Shown: positions 51,949-58,757 of the stretch, in pieces
Layout of the letters: each line of letters starts with the position of its first letter
Numbering within the stretch: position 1 is the first letter of the stretch
NCBI RefSeq assembly: GCF_019041915.1
Contig: NZ_JAHPYF010000003.1
Location: forward strand, 124,001-188,000
DNA length: 64,000 nucleotides
Source: Collinsella sp. MSK.8.10
Lineage (GTDB): Bacteria; Actinomycetota; Coriobacteriia; Coriobacteriales; Coriobacteriaceae
Reading direction: 5' to 3'
Program-made: the position numbers and the translations under genes
The notes under the pieces: model-generated
Seen by the model: only the letters and a program-made list of their open reading frames with translations
What the model was told of the DNA's origin: nothing
The model's database searches: none

Positions 51949-52998
51949 ATGGCTGACGATCAGATTAAGCTTACGTCTATGACTGCCGCGAGCGGTTGAG
52001 CCGCTAAGTTGGCCCCCGGAGCCCTCGCCCAGGTCCTGGGCGATTTACCCAATGTGCATAACGACAACTTGCTCGTGGGGTTCGATACCTCCGACGATGC
52101 GAGCGTCTTCCGCGTAGGGGAGAACCTGGGACTCGTGCAGTCCATCGACTTCTTCCCACCGATGGTCGACGACCCGTTCCTCTTTGGCCAGATCGCCGCG
52201 GCCAACTCGCTGTCGGACATCTACGCCATGGGCGGGCGGCCGAGCCATGCCATGAACCTGCTGTGCATTCCGAGCTGCCTGGGCGTTGAGGTTGCCGGCC
52301 AGATTCTGGCGGGCGGCGCCGACAAGTGCGTCGAGGCGGGTTGCTCCATCGCGGGCGGCCACACCATCAACGACGACGAGCCCAAGTACGGTCTGTCCGT
52401 GAGCGGCTTTGTGCCACTCGACCGTATGCTCGCCAACAGCGGCGCGCACGTGGGCGATGTTCTGCTGCTGACCAAGGCGATCGGCTCGGGCATCATCACC
52501 ACGGCCATTAAGGGCGAGCTTATCGAGCAGGACGAGGCTAGCCCGATGTTTGACTCGATGCGCACCCTCAACGAGGCGCCGATTCGTCTGGCCGAGGGAC
52601 TCGAGCTTCACGGCTGCACCGACATTACGGGCTTTGGCCTGATCGGGCATGCGTGCGAGATGGCCGAGGGCTCGGGCGTGCAGATTGAACTTGCGTCGGG
52701 GGCGGTGCCGCTCTTTGACCAGGTGCTCGATATGGCGCGTCTGGGCATTATCCCCGCGGGCTCCTACCGCAACCAAGACTTCTTTGGCCCGCGTGTGGCT
52801 GCCGACGAAGACTTGGAGCTGGGCATGTTGGATGCACTGTACGATCCGCAGACTTCGGGCGGTTTGCTTATTGCGGCGCCCGCGGCGGATGTGGATGAGC
52901 TTGCGCGTCGTCTGCATGCTGAGGGACGTATCGCCGCCGTCGTCGGTCGCGTGTGCGAGCCGGTGCCAGGCGGCCCTGCCGTCCACGTTGCCCGTTAA
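51949..52998 (+). CDS. selD: Selenide, water dikinase SelD, selenoprotein (Sec17)
   Basis: Makes selenophosphate from selenide and ATP, the selenium donor for selenocysteine and selenouridine; 349 residues including Sec. The frame starts at ATG 51949 behind GAGAGGAGG and is interrupted by UGA at 51997-51999 (codon 17), then continues to 52998. Residue 17 is the catalytic Cys/Sec position of the family (Cys17 in E. coli), and the conserved Lys20 follows three codons later. Downstream motifs DASVFRVGENLGLVQSIDFF, DIYAMGGRPSHAM, AGGHTINDDEPKYGL and DITGFGLIGHACEM are typical. A SECIS-like hairpin sits 26 bases after the UGA. Confidence 0.95.
52026..52042 (+). promoter_or_regulatory. SECIS-like hairpin in selD
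   Basis: Six-base stem CGCCCA / TGGGCG with a GGTCC loop, starting 26 bases after the Sec UGA. The distance is within the usual 16-37 base range for bacterial SECIS, and the loop has the GGU that SelB commonly contacts. Confidence 0.6.
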
Positions 52999-53055
52999 CG
53001 ACACGTTTATTGAGCTATGTACCGTTCTAAAACGATTTATTCGAAAGGAAAAGCT

Positions 53056-53682
53056 ATGTCTACCAAAATTGAAGTCAATGCCATGGGCGATGCCTGCCCG
53101 CTGCCCGTCGTCAAGACGCTCAAGGCCCTCAAGCAGCTCGATGGCGAGGGCGCCGTCGTGACCTCGGTCGACAACGAGACCGCCGTCAAGAACATCTCCA
53201 AGATGGCGCAGGAGAAGGGCTGCACGGCCTCAGTCGAGAAGGTTTCTGACGCCGAGTGGCACGTGACCGTGGCGACCTCTGGCGCCGTTGCCGTGGCTGA
53301 TCCCGAGCAGGATGGCGCTGCCTTCTGTGATGCCAGCGCCGGCAAGGGCAAGCTCGTCATTTCCGTCTACACCGACTGCATGGGCCGTGGCGACGACGAG
53401 CTGGGCCACAAGCTCATGAAGGCCTTCATCTTTGCCGTGACGCAGCAGGAGGAGCTGCCCGCGACTATGCTGTTCTACAACGGCGGTGCCAAGCTCACCG
53501 TCGAGGGCTCTCCGGTGCTCGACGACCTGAAGGGCCTGGCCGAGCAGGGTGTCGAGATTCTCACCTGTGGTACCTGCCTGGACCACTATGGTATTAAGGA
53601 CCAGCTTGCGGTGGGCGAGGTCACCAACATGTACGTGATCGTGGAGAAGATGGAGCAGGCCGTGCGCGTCGTGCGCCCGTAG
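53056..53682 (+). CDS. yedF: Sulfurtransferase-like selenium metabolism protein YedF
   Basis: A 208-residue protein with an N-terminal TusA-like domain (about 1-72, the redox motif is MGDACPLPVVKTLK) and a C-terminal DsrE-like domain (about 95-208, ending ILTCGTCLDHYGIK). This fused form is found next to selD in many anaerobes and is thought to carry selenium or sulfur to the selenophosphate pathway. No catalytic reaction has been shown for it. GAAAGGAAAAGC precedes ATG 53056. It is 57 bases after selD. Confidence 0.9.
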   Translation: MSTKIEVNAMGDACPLPVVKTLKALKQLDGEGAVVTSVDNETAVKNISKMAQEKGCTASVEKVSDAEWHVTVATSGAVAVADPEQDGAAFCDASAGKGKLVISVYTDCMGRGDDELGHKLMKAFIFAVTQQEELPATMLFYNGGAKLTVEGSPVLDDLKGLAEQGVEILTCGTCLDHYGIKDQLAVGEVTNMYVIVEKMEQAVRVVRP

Positions 53683-53701
53683 CGTGTTGGTTGGAGTTGT
53701 C

Positions 53702-53953
53702 ATGAGGGAGAAGCGCCCGGCGCTTGTCATCACGTTTCCCACCACGGCGGCCGCCATGGGTTGCGAGTCCCTGTGCATCGAGCGCGGCCTTCCCGGGCGA
53801 ACGATTCCCGTGCCCGGGGAGGTCGCTGCCGGCTGTGGTCTGGCGTGGAAGGCGTTGCCTGCCGATGAGGAACTGCTGCGCGGCGAACTCGCCGCGGCGG
53901 GCGTTCCCACCGAGGGCTATACCGTGATTGATATGTGGGAGGTCGTGCGATGA
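53702..53953 (+). CDS. DUF3343 protein (putative Se/S carrier)
   Basis: An 83-residue protein of the DUF3343 family, frequently linked to selD and yedF and described as a putative selenium or sulfur carrier. The segment ALVITFPTTAAAMGCESLCI shows the redox-suited cysteines near residue 22-26, and AGCGLAWKALP carries a third. The family function is inferred from context. ATG 53702 follows GGAG by six bases; a GTG at 53684 is possible. It overlaps the cysteine desulfurase start by four bases. Confidence 0.78.
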   Translation: MREKRPALVITFPTTAAAMGCESLCIERGLPGRTIPVPGEVAAGCGLAWKALPADEELLRGELAAAGVPTEGYTVIDMWEVVR

Positions 53954-55089
53954 TCTACCTGGATAACGCGGCGACGACCATACACAAGCCGCAGACGGTC
54001 ATCGATGCCGTGACGCAGGCGATGCGCTCGCTCGGCAATGCCGGGCGCGGTGCCACCTCGGGTGCCCTCGACGCGGCGCGTACCATCCACGGCTGCCGCG
54101 CCAAGCTTGCGCGTTTGCTGGGCTGCCCGCGTGCTGACCATGTCTGTTTTACGCCCAACTCCACCGCGGCGCTCAACACCGTCATCAATGGCGTGGTGCG
54201 CCCCGGCGACCGTGTGGTCACGACGGTGCTCGAGCACAACTCCGTGCTGCGTCCGCTCAACCGCCTGGCGGCAGAGCAGGGCGTGACTGTTGAGCATGCG
54301 GGCTGTGACGCGAACGGCGTGCTCGACTACGACGAGCTCGAGCAGCTGGTCACGCCTGACACGCGTGCCGTAGTGGTGACGCACGCCTCCAATGTGACCG
54401 GCAACTCGGTTGACATTGCACGCGTGGCTGCCATGGCCCATGCGGCCGGCGCGCTGGTGATCGTCGACGCCTCGCAGTCTGCCGGCGCGATGCATATCGA
54501 TATGCAGGCCATGGGGCTCGACATTGTGTGCTTTACCGGCCATAAGGGGCTCATGGGACCTCAAGGCACCGGCGGCCTGGCCGTGGCGGAGGGCATTGAC
54601 GTGGCTCCGTGGGCCATGGGCGGCACGGGCGTGCACAGCTTCGATGCGCTGCAGCCGCTTGAGTGGCCCACGCGCCTTGAGGCGGGTACGCTCAACGGTC
54701 ACGGCATCGCGGGCCTTTCCGCAGGTCTCGACTTTATCGAGGCGCAAGGCGGGGTCGAGGCGATTGCGGCACACGAGCGAGCACTGGCGGATCGCTTCCT
54801 TGCCGGTGTGCGCGAGATTCCGGGGATTAAGCTCTATGGTGCCTTTGGCCAACCGACGCGCTCGGCGATCGTCTCGCTCAACGTGGGCGATATCGACTCT
54901 GCCGAGATCTCGGATGCACTCATGCAAGGGTGGGGGATTGCGACGCGCCCCGGCGCCCATTGCGCCCCGCTCATGCACCGTGCGCTGGGGACCGAGCGTC
55001 AGGGTGTCGTTCGCTTCTCGTTTGGGTATTTCAACACGGACGAGGAAGTCGACACCGCGATTGACGCTTTGCGCGATTTAGCCTGCTAG
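53950..55089 (+). CDS. Cysteine desulfurase-family aminotransferase class V (selD-linked)
   Basis: A 379-residue PLP enzyme that moves sulfur (or selenium, if it acts on selenocysteine) from the amino acid to a carrier. It belongs to the EF2568-type class V family (TIGR01977) commonly found with selD and yedF. The PLP lysine is in FTGHKGLMGPQGTGG near residue 200, and the catalytic cysteine is in RPGAHCAPLMHRALG near 340. ATHASNVTGN-type (THASNVTGNSVDI) contacts the cofactor. It closes the selD-yedF-DUF3343 block and may deliver selenide to SelD, an inference. Confidence 0.9.
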   Translation: MIYLDNAATTIHKPQTVIDAVTQAMRSLGNAGRGATSGALDAARTIHGCRAKLARLLGCPRADHVCFTPNSTAALNTVINGVVRPGDRVVTTVLEHNSVLRPLNRLAAEQGVTVEHAGCDANGVLDYDELEQLVTPDTRAVVVTHASNVTGNSVDIARVAAMAHAAGALVIVDASQSAGAMHIDMQAMGLDIVCFTGHKGLMGPQGTGGLAVAEGIDVAPWAMGGTGVHSFDALQPLEWPTRLEAGTLNGHGIAGLSAGLDFIEAQGGVEAIAAHERALADRFLAGVREIPGIKLYGAFGQPTRSAIVSLNVGDIDSAEISDALMQGWGIATRPGAHCAPLMHRALGTERQGVVRFSFGYFNTDEEVDTAIDALRDLAC

Positions 55090-55103
55090 AGCGTATATAC
55101 TTG

Positions 55104-55134
55104 CGGGACGGGTCTTTTGCCCGTCCCGTTTTTG
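55104..55134 (+). terminator. Terminator after the cysteine desulfurase gene
   Basis: Perfect eight-base stem GGGACGGG / CCCGTCCC with a TCTTTTG loop, then GTTTTTG. It ends the selenium block 15 bases after the stop. Confidence 0.85.
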
Positions 55135-55156
55135 TTTCGACCCGAAAGGTGTGTCT

Positions 55157-56515
55157 ATGGCCTCATCCGCCTCGCGTGGTCTGCGCTCCGACCATGTCGT
55201 TACCGTCGGCATCGCCCTGTTCTCGATGCTCTTTGGCGCCGGCAACCTTATCATTCCGCCGCTGCTGGCGCTGCAAGCAGGTTCAGCCACGCCGGTCGCC
55301 ATGCTCGGCTTTCTCATCGCCGCCATCGGCCTGCCCGTCATGGGCTTTATCGCCGTGGCGCTTGCCGGAACGGCGCGCGAGCTTGCCGGCCGCGTGCACC
55401 CCAAGTTCGGTGAGTTCTTTGTTGCGGCGGTGTATCTGGCCATCGGCCCGTGCCTGGCCATTCCGCGTACGAGCTCCACGGCCTTCGAGATGCTGGTGCC
55501 GCTGCTGCCCGAGGGCGTTTCGCTTGGCACGGCTCGTCTGGTGTTTGCCGTTGGCTTCTTTGTCGTCGCGTTTGCTCTCACGCTGCGCCCGGGTGTCATC
55601 ACGCGCGTGCTCGGCCGCATTACGGGCCCCGCGCTCATTGCGCTCATCGTGTTGGTCGTGGGTGCCGCCGTGGTCTCGCCACTGGGACCGGCTGCCGCGC
55701 CTCAGGCTCCCTACGATGCAGGCGCCGCCGTGCAGGGCTTTTTGACTGGCTATCAGACCATGGACCTGCTCGCGTCGCTCGCCTTCGGCATCATCATCGC
55801 CGAGACCATCCACGAGTTGGGCGTTACCGACGATAGGCGCGTGGCCTTCGAGATCTCGCGTTCGGGTGTGATCGCCGGCGTGCTCATGGCCATCATCTAC
55901 TGCGGCCTGGCGCTTGCCGGAATGCAACTCGGCACGGTTATGCCCGATGCCACCAACGGCGCTGCCATCCTCGCTCGTTCGGCCTCCATGCATTTTGGGC
56001 TTGCTGGCACGGTCGTGGTCTTCGCGATCTTTTTCCTCGCCTGCATGAACGTGTGCGTCGGTCTTATTAGCTGCTGCTCGCGCTATTTCTGTGAGACGTA
56101 CGTAGTTGAAGGGGGAGCGGAGGCTTCCGAGGGGGCCATGCGCCGCCCCTTCGCGATCCTTGCCTTTGTGTTCGCGGCGTTTTCGTGCGTGCTCTCCAAC
56201 GTGGGCCTCGATGTGATCCTTATGTTCTCGGTGCCCATGCTTAACGCCTTGTATCCCGTCGCCATCGTGCTGGTTCTCATGGGTTTGGTACACGGCTTTT
56301 GCGACGCTCATCCGCAGGTGTGGGTCTGGGTTGGCGGTGTGGTTGCCGTGCAGAGCGTGATCACCTCGGTCCGCGATGCGTTCTTTGGGGGCACGTGGCT
56401 GCCGTTTGATGCGCTGCCGTTGGCGGATATCGGTGCCGCGTGGGCGCCGGTTGCCGTGGTGGCATTTGTGATCGGCCTGCTCCATAGTCGTTTTGTCGCA
56501 CATTCGAGGAGCTAG
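55157..56515 (+). CDS. brnQ: Branched-chain amino acid carrier BrnQ/LIVCS family
   Basis: Sodium- or proton-coupled importer of leucine, isoleucine and valine; 452 residues with about 12 membrane helices. The conserved start VVTVGIALFSMLFGAGNLIIPP is typical of the LIVCS family. IPRTSSTAFEMLVPLLP lies near residue 100. ATG 55157 follows GAAAGGTG. It sits alone between a terminator and the tRNA pair and has no clear link to the neighbouring selenium genes. Confidence 0.93.
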   Translation: MASSASRGLRSDHVVTVGIALFSMLFGAGNLIIPPLLALQAGSATPVAMLGFLIAAIGLPVMGFIAVALAGTARELAGRVHPKFGEFFVAAVYLAIGPCLAIPRTSSTAFEMLVPLLPEGVSLGTARLVFAVGFFVVAFALTLRPGVITRVLGRITGPALIALIVLVVGAAVVSPLGPAAAPQAPYDAGAAVQGFLTGYQTMDLLASLAFGIIIAETIHELGVTDDRRVAFEISRSGVIAGVLMAIIYCGLALAGMQLGTVMPDATNGAAILARSASMHFGLAGTVVVFAIFFLACMNVCVGLISCCSRYFCETYVVEGGAEASEGAMRRPFAILAFVFAAFSCVLSNVGLDVILMFSVPMLNALYPVAIVLVLMGLVHGFCDAHPQVWVWVGGVVAVQSVITSVRDAFFGGTWLPFDALPLADIGAAWAPVAVVAFVIGLLHSRFVAHSRS

Positions 56516-56606
56516 GGTTTCTGCGCTTGCACAGGCGGGGAGTCTCCCCTATAATTTCCTTCGCTTTGGGACACGCAAGGTTTAGACCTTAGCTGCTCAA
56601 CACCTT

Positions 56607-56683
56607 CGGGACGTGGCGCAGTTTGGTAGCGCGCCTGCTTTGGGAGCAGGATGTCGCAGGTTCAAATCCTGTCGTCCCGACCA
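56607..56683 (+). tRNA. tRNA-Pro (UGG anticodon)
   Basis: Complete cloverleaf: acceptor CGGGACG / CGTCCCG, D-arm GCGC...GCGC, anticodon stem CCTGC / GCAGG with loop TTTGGGA (anticodon TGG at 56641-56643), T-arm GCAGG-TTCAAAT-CCTGT and a templated CCA end. Confidence 0.97.
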
Positions 56684-56689
56684 TATCTT

Positions 56690-56763
56690 GCGGGCGTAGT
56701 TCAATGGTAGAACCCCAGCCTTCCAAGCTGATGACGCGGGTTCGATTCCCGTCGCCCGCTCCA
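56690..56763 (+). tRNA. tRNA-Gly (UCC anticodon)
   Basis: Complete cloverleaf: acceptor GCGGGCG / CGCCCGC, anticodon stem CAGC / GCTG with loop CTTCCAA (anticodon TCC at 56722-56724), T-arm GCGGG-TTCGATT-CCCGT and a templated CCA. It is six bases after tRNA-Pro, so the two form one transcript. Confidence 0.97.
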
Positions 56764-56775
56764 TAGGATAGATGA

Positions 56776-56810
56776 ATGGCTCTGGTTCCTTTTGGGACCA
56801 GAGCCATTTT
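56776..56810 (+). terminator. Terminator after the tRNA pair
   Basis: Stem ATGGCTCTGGTTCC / GGGACCAGAGCCAT (one G-U pair) with a TTTT loop, followed by a T-run, 12 bases after tRNA-Gly. Confidence 0.88.
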
Positions 56811-56860
56811 CGTAAGTGTACGGGGTTACGGGAATCGATGCCGCCCCGCGCCCTAGCTAA

Positions 56861-56927
56861 GGTGCGGTTAAATAGTTTCTGAAAAGCTCGAATAAGCCTA
56901 AATCCAGGAACTATTTCACCGCAACTT
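56861..56927. repeat. Dispersed palindrome, AGTTGCGGTGAAATA family, copy 3
   Basis: Arms at 56861-56880 and 56906-56927 with several mismatches (the 5' arm reads GGTGCGGTTAAATAG). It lies between the tRNA terminator and the convergent PIN-toxin gene. It is the most degenerate of the three copies. Confidence 0.8.
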
Positions 56928-56942
56928 AGAAGGGGATGGGGG

Positions 56943-57419
56943 TTAGCTGCGGGATTGGTGGCGGAGTTTGTCGATGGTGGAGTCGGTGCTGCGGCTGCGG
57001 GATTCGGCGGCGCGGTCGCGGGCGTCGGCGGCGGTTTGGCGCTTGCGGCGGTAATCGATCATGCCTTGGATGATGGGCTTGCCAAAGCTCACGACATCAT
57101 CGTTGTAGATGGCGGTTCGGGCTGCGAGGAGGCAGTCGGTAAAGTCCATATGGGTCTTGCCAAAGAGTTTGACGGCAAGGGCGACAACGGTGGGCTCGTC
57201 GACCATGACGTCATCGAGCAGCCTTTTCAAGGCCGCAGCAATCTCAACGCGGGGAACCTTATAGACGTCGCGCAGCGTGACCACGACGCGTGTGATGATT
57301 TCGGGGTAGACGCGAGCGGTGCGCGTGGCGATGACCTTGGCAGCGCGCGGTGACAGAACTTCGTCGTCGTCAAGCAGGTAGCGCAGGATGACGGTCTCGT
57401 CGATGATGGTGCTACTCAT
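56943..57419 (-). CDS. PIN-domain toxin-like protein
   Basis: A 158-residue PIN-fold protein, likely an RNase toxin. The N-terminus STIIDETVILRYLLDDDEVL carries the first conserved acidic position, and HMDFTDCLLAARTAIYNDDVVSFG carries the two catalytic aspartates. The C-terminal 30 residues are a basic Ser/Arg/Asp-rich tail after IDYRRKRQ. It overlaps the antitoxin gene by eight bases (ATG within its end), the normal toxin-antitoxin arrangement. Function inferred from fold; the active-site set could not be checked structurally. Confidence 0.8.
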   Translation of the reverse strand: MSSTIIDETVILRYLLDDDEVLSPRAAKVIATRTARVYPEIITRVVVTLRDVYKVPRVEIAAALKRLLDDVMVDEPTVVALAVKLFGKTHMDFTDCLLAARTAIYNDDVVSFGKPIIQGMIDYRRKRQTAADARDRAAESRSRSTDSTIDKLRHQSRS

Positions 57420-57735
57420 GGATATCTACTTCCTCGGGACCCAAAATCGAATCGTCGCTTTCTGTAGCAAGGTACTCAATCCAGGCATTGCGCTCCTCGG
57501 AGCGGCGATTGGGGTCCCCATATGCTTTGAGCGATCCATAGGCGGCGGTGCCGTCCTTTGAGCGCACGGCGACCGGCTGAAAGGGAAGCTTGCGCATCAA
57601 AATGCTCTGCGCGACAAATAAGCGGACAGCCTCGGCGAGCGATGTGCCCATGGCATCGTAGAGATGCTCGGCATGCTGCTTGTCTTCCTCGCGAATGCGC
57701 ACCTGCAGGATGGCTCTTTTTTGAGTCGATGACAT
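57412..57735 (-). CDS. RelB/DinJ-type antitoxin
   Basis: A 107-residue protein starting SSTQKRAILQVRIREEDKQ, then a helical AEHLYDAMGTSLAEAVRLFVAQSI segment that resembles the ribbon-helix-helix N-terminus of RelB/DinJ antitoxins. The C-terminal half is acidic (ESDDSILGPEEVDIHE) and would wrap the toxin. ATG 57735 has a GGGGG tract upstream. It is first in the minus-strand unit with the PIN toxin, and would normally repress its own promoter. Confidence 0.8.
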   Translation of the reverse strand: MSSTQKRAILQVRIREEDKQHAEHLYDAMGTSLAEAVRLFVAQSILMRKLPFQPVAVRSKDGTAAYGSLKAYGDPNRRSEERNAWIEYLATESDDSILGPEEVDIHE

Positions 57736-57958
57736 CACTGGCCCCCTTAATGAGCGTGCAATATAGTCGGTCAAATGCGGCACGTGCCGATACCTGAGCA
57801 TCTTATAACTATTACTTTATTTCGCTCAAGTAAATAACCATTAACACGAATACAAGCGTAGTACATCCAAAATGAGAGTGCGTAAAAATCTCAGAGGTGT
57901 ACGCATGTAATACACTCACCTTTATAGCTTATAGAGAATAATTCCAACCTGCCAAAAC

Positions 57959-57984
57959 CCCTGCAATACACCCGTATTGCAGGG
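57959..57984. promoter_or_regulatory. Candidate operator palindrome upstream of the formate genes
   Basis: Perfect 11-base inverted repeat CCCTGCAATAC / GTATTGCAGGG with a four-base centre, 180 bases before the first formate gene. The size and symmetry suit a dimeric regulator. It could also be a terminator-like hairpin for neither gene; no T-run is present. Confidence 0.5.
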
Positions 57985-58083
57985 CGTATGCTCAAGTTTG
58001 CCACCTGCAACTGCGTATATTTAACCTGTATATCGTTGGAGGAATTCTATCGAAGTGCCTGTTTCGCCGCATGCACTCGATAC

Positions 58084-58122
58084 GCCGATGCCGGACCACG
58101 GGCGGTCCGGGGCAACGTCGGC
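58084..58122 (+). promoter_or_regulatory. Structured leader upstream of the formate genes
   Basis: Nested inverted segments GCCGA...TCGGC, GCC...GGC and GGACC...GGTCC form a compact hairpin about 40 bases before the ferredoxin gene start. It may be an untranslated control element of the formate operon. Comparison with molybdenum-cofactor riboswitch features gave no clear match. Confidence 0.4.
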
Positions 58123-58162
58123 AGGGTCTCTCCGGCATGGGATTCAGGAGGGAGTGAACAAC

Positions 58163-58681
58163 ATGGGCAATAAACGAGTCGTAGCCGATTCCTCACGTTG
58201 CATTGGGTGCCAAACCTGTATGGCGGCGTGCATCGAGGCACACGATATTCCCGGCAACATCGCCGCACCTCGCTTGCGCGTAACGCGCACCTACGAGATC
58301 TCCGCGCCGGTGGCATGTCACCACTGCGAGGACGCTCCGTGCGCGAAGGCCTGTCCTACGGGCGCCTTGTTCTTTGATCCAAAGAACCATCGTATCGGCG
58401 TCAACGAGGACAACTGCATCGGCTGCAAGAGCTGCGTCATGGCATGCCCCTTTGGCGCCGTGAGCGTGGCGACCACGCAGGTCCCCGTCTTGATGGGCGA
58501 CGTGCGCGTGGGTTCGCAGACCAAGAGCTTCGTGCTCAAGTGCGACCTGTGCGTGGACCGTCCCGGCGGTCCGGCGTGTGCCGAGGCGTGCCCGACCAAG
58601 GGCCTCACCCTGGTAGACGAGGAGCGCCTGGCGGAACTGACCGCCGAGCGTGCCCGCGCCACCATCGAAAACGAGGCGTAG
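58163..58681 (+). CDS. 4Fe-4S ferredoxin-type electron carrier (HydN/HycB-like)
   Basis: A 172-residue polyferredoxin with four cysteine motifs: CIGCQTCMAAC, CHHCEDAPCAKACP, CIGCKSCVMACP and CDLCVDRPGGPACAEACP, giving four [4Fe-4S] clusters. It is like the HydN/HycB subunit linking formate dehydrogenase to a hydrogenase or other acceptor. GGAGG precedes ATG 58163. It is the first gene of the block and is followed 76 bases later by fdhF. Confidence 0.9.
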   Translation: MGNKRVVADSSRCIGCQTCMAACIEAHDIPGNIAAPRLRVTRTYEISAPVACHHCEDAPCAKACPTGALFFDPKNHRIGVNEDNCIGCKSCVMACPFGAVSVATTQVPVLMGDVRVGSQTKSFVLKCDLCVDRPGGPACAEACPTKGLTLVDEERLAELTAERARATIENEA

Positions 58682-58757
58682 GCGGGCGGCCATACAGGCC
58701 CAACGATTGTCAAATACGTACCGATTAATCGGTAGCAGAAAAAGGAAGGAGGGTGTC

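Larger units (their letters stand above)
57736..58162. other. Intergenic region between toxin-antitoxin and formate genes
   Basis: No protein gene is accepted in these 427 bases. The left part (57736-57900) is AT-rich relative to the genome and should hold the antitoxin promoter. The right part holds a palindrome at 57959-57984 and a structured GC-rich segment at 58084-58122. Confidence 0.5.

Noticed and set aside
51949..52008. selD read as a pseudogene or as starting at 52009
   Set aside because: The frame continues upstream through a single UGA at the known Sec/Cys site, with a good ribosome site and a SECIS-like hairpin; the N-terminal catalytic segment would be lost otherwise.
57988..58173. 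A 61-codon frame before the formate genes
   Set aside because: It runs through the structured leader and overlaps the true ferredoxin start in another frame, with no family match and a Cys-rich odd composition.
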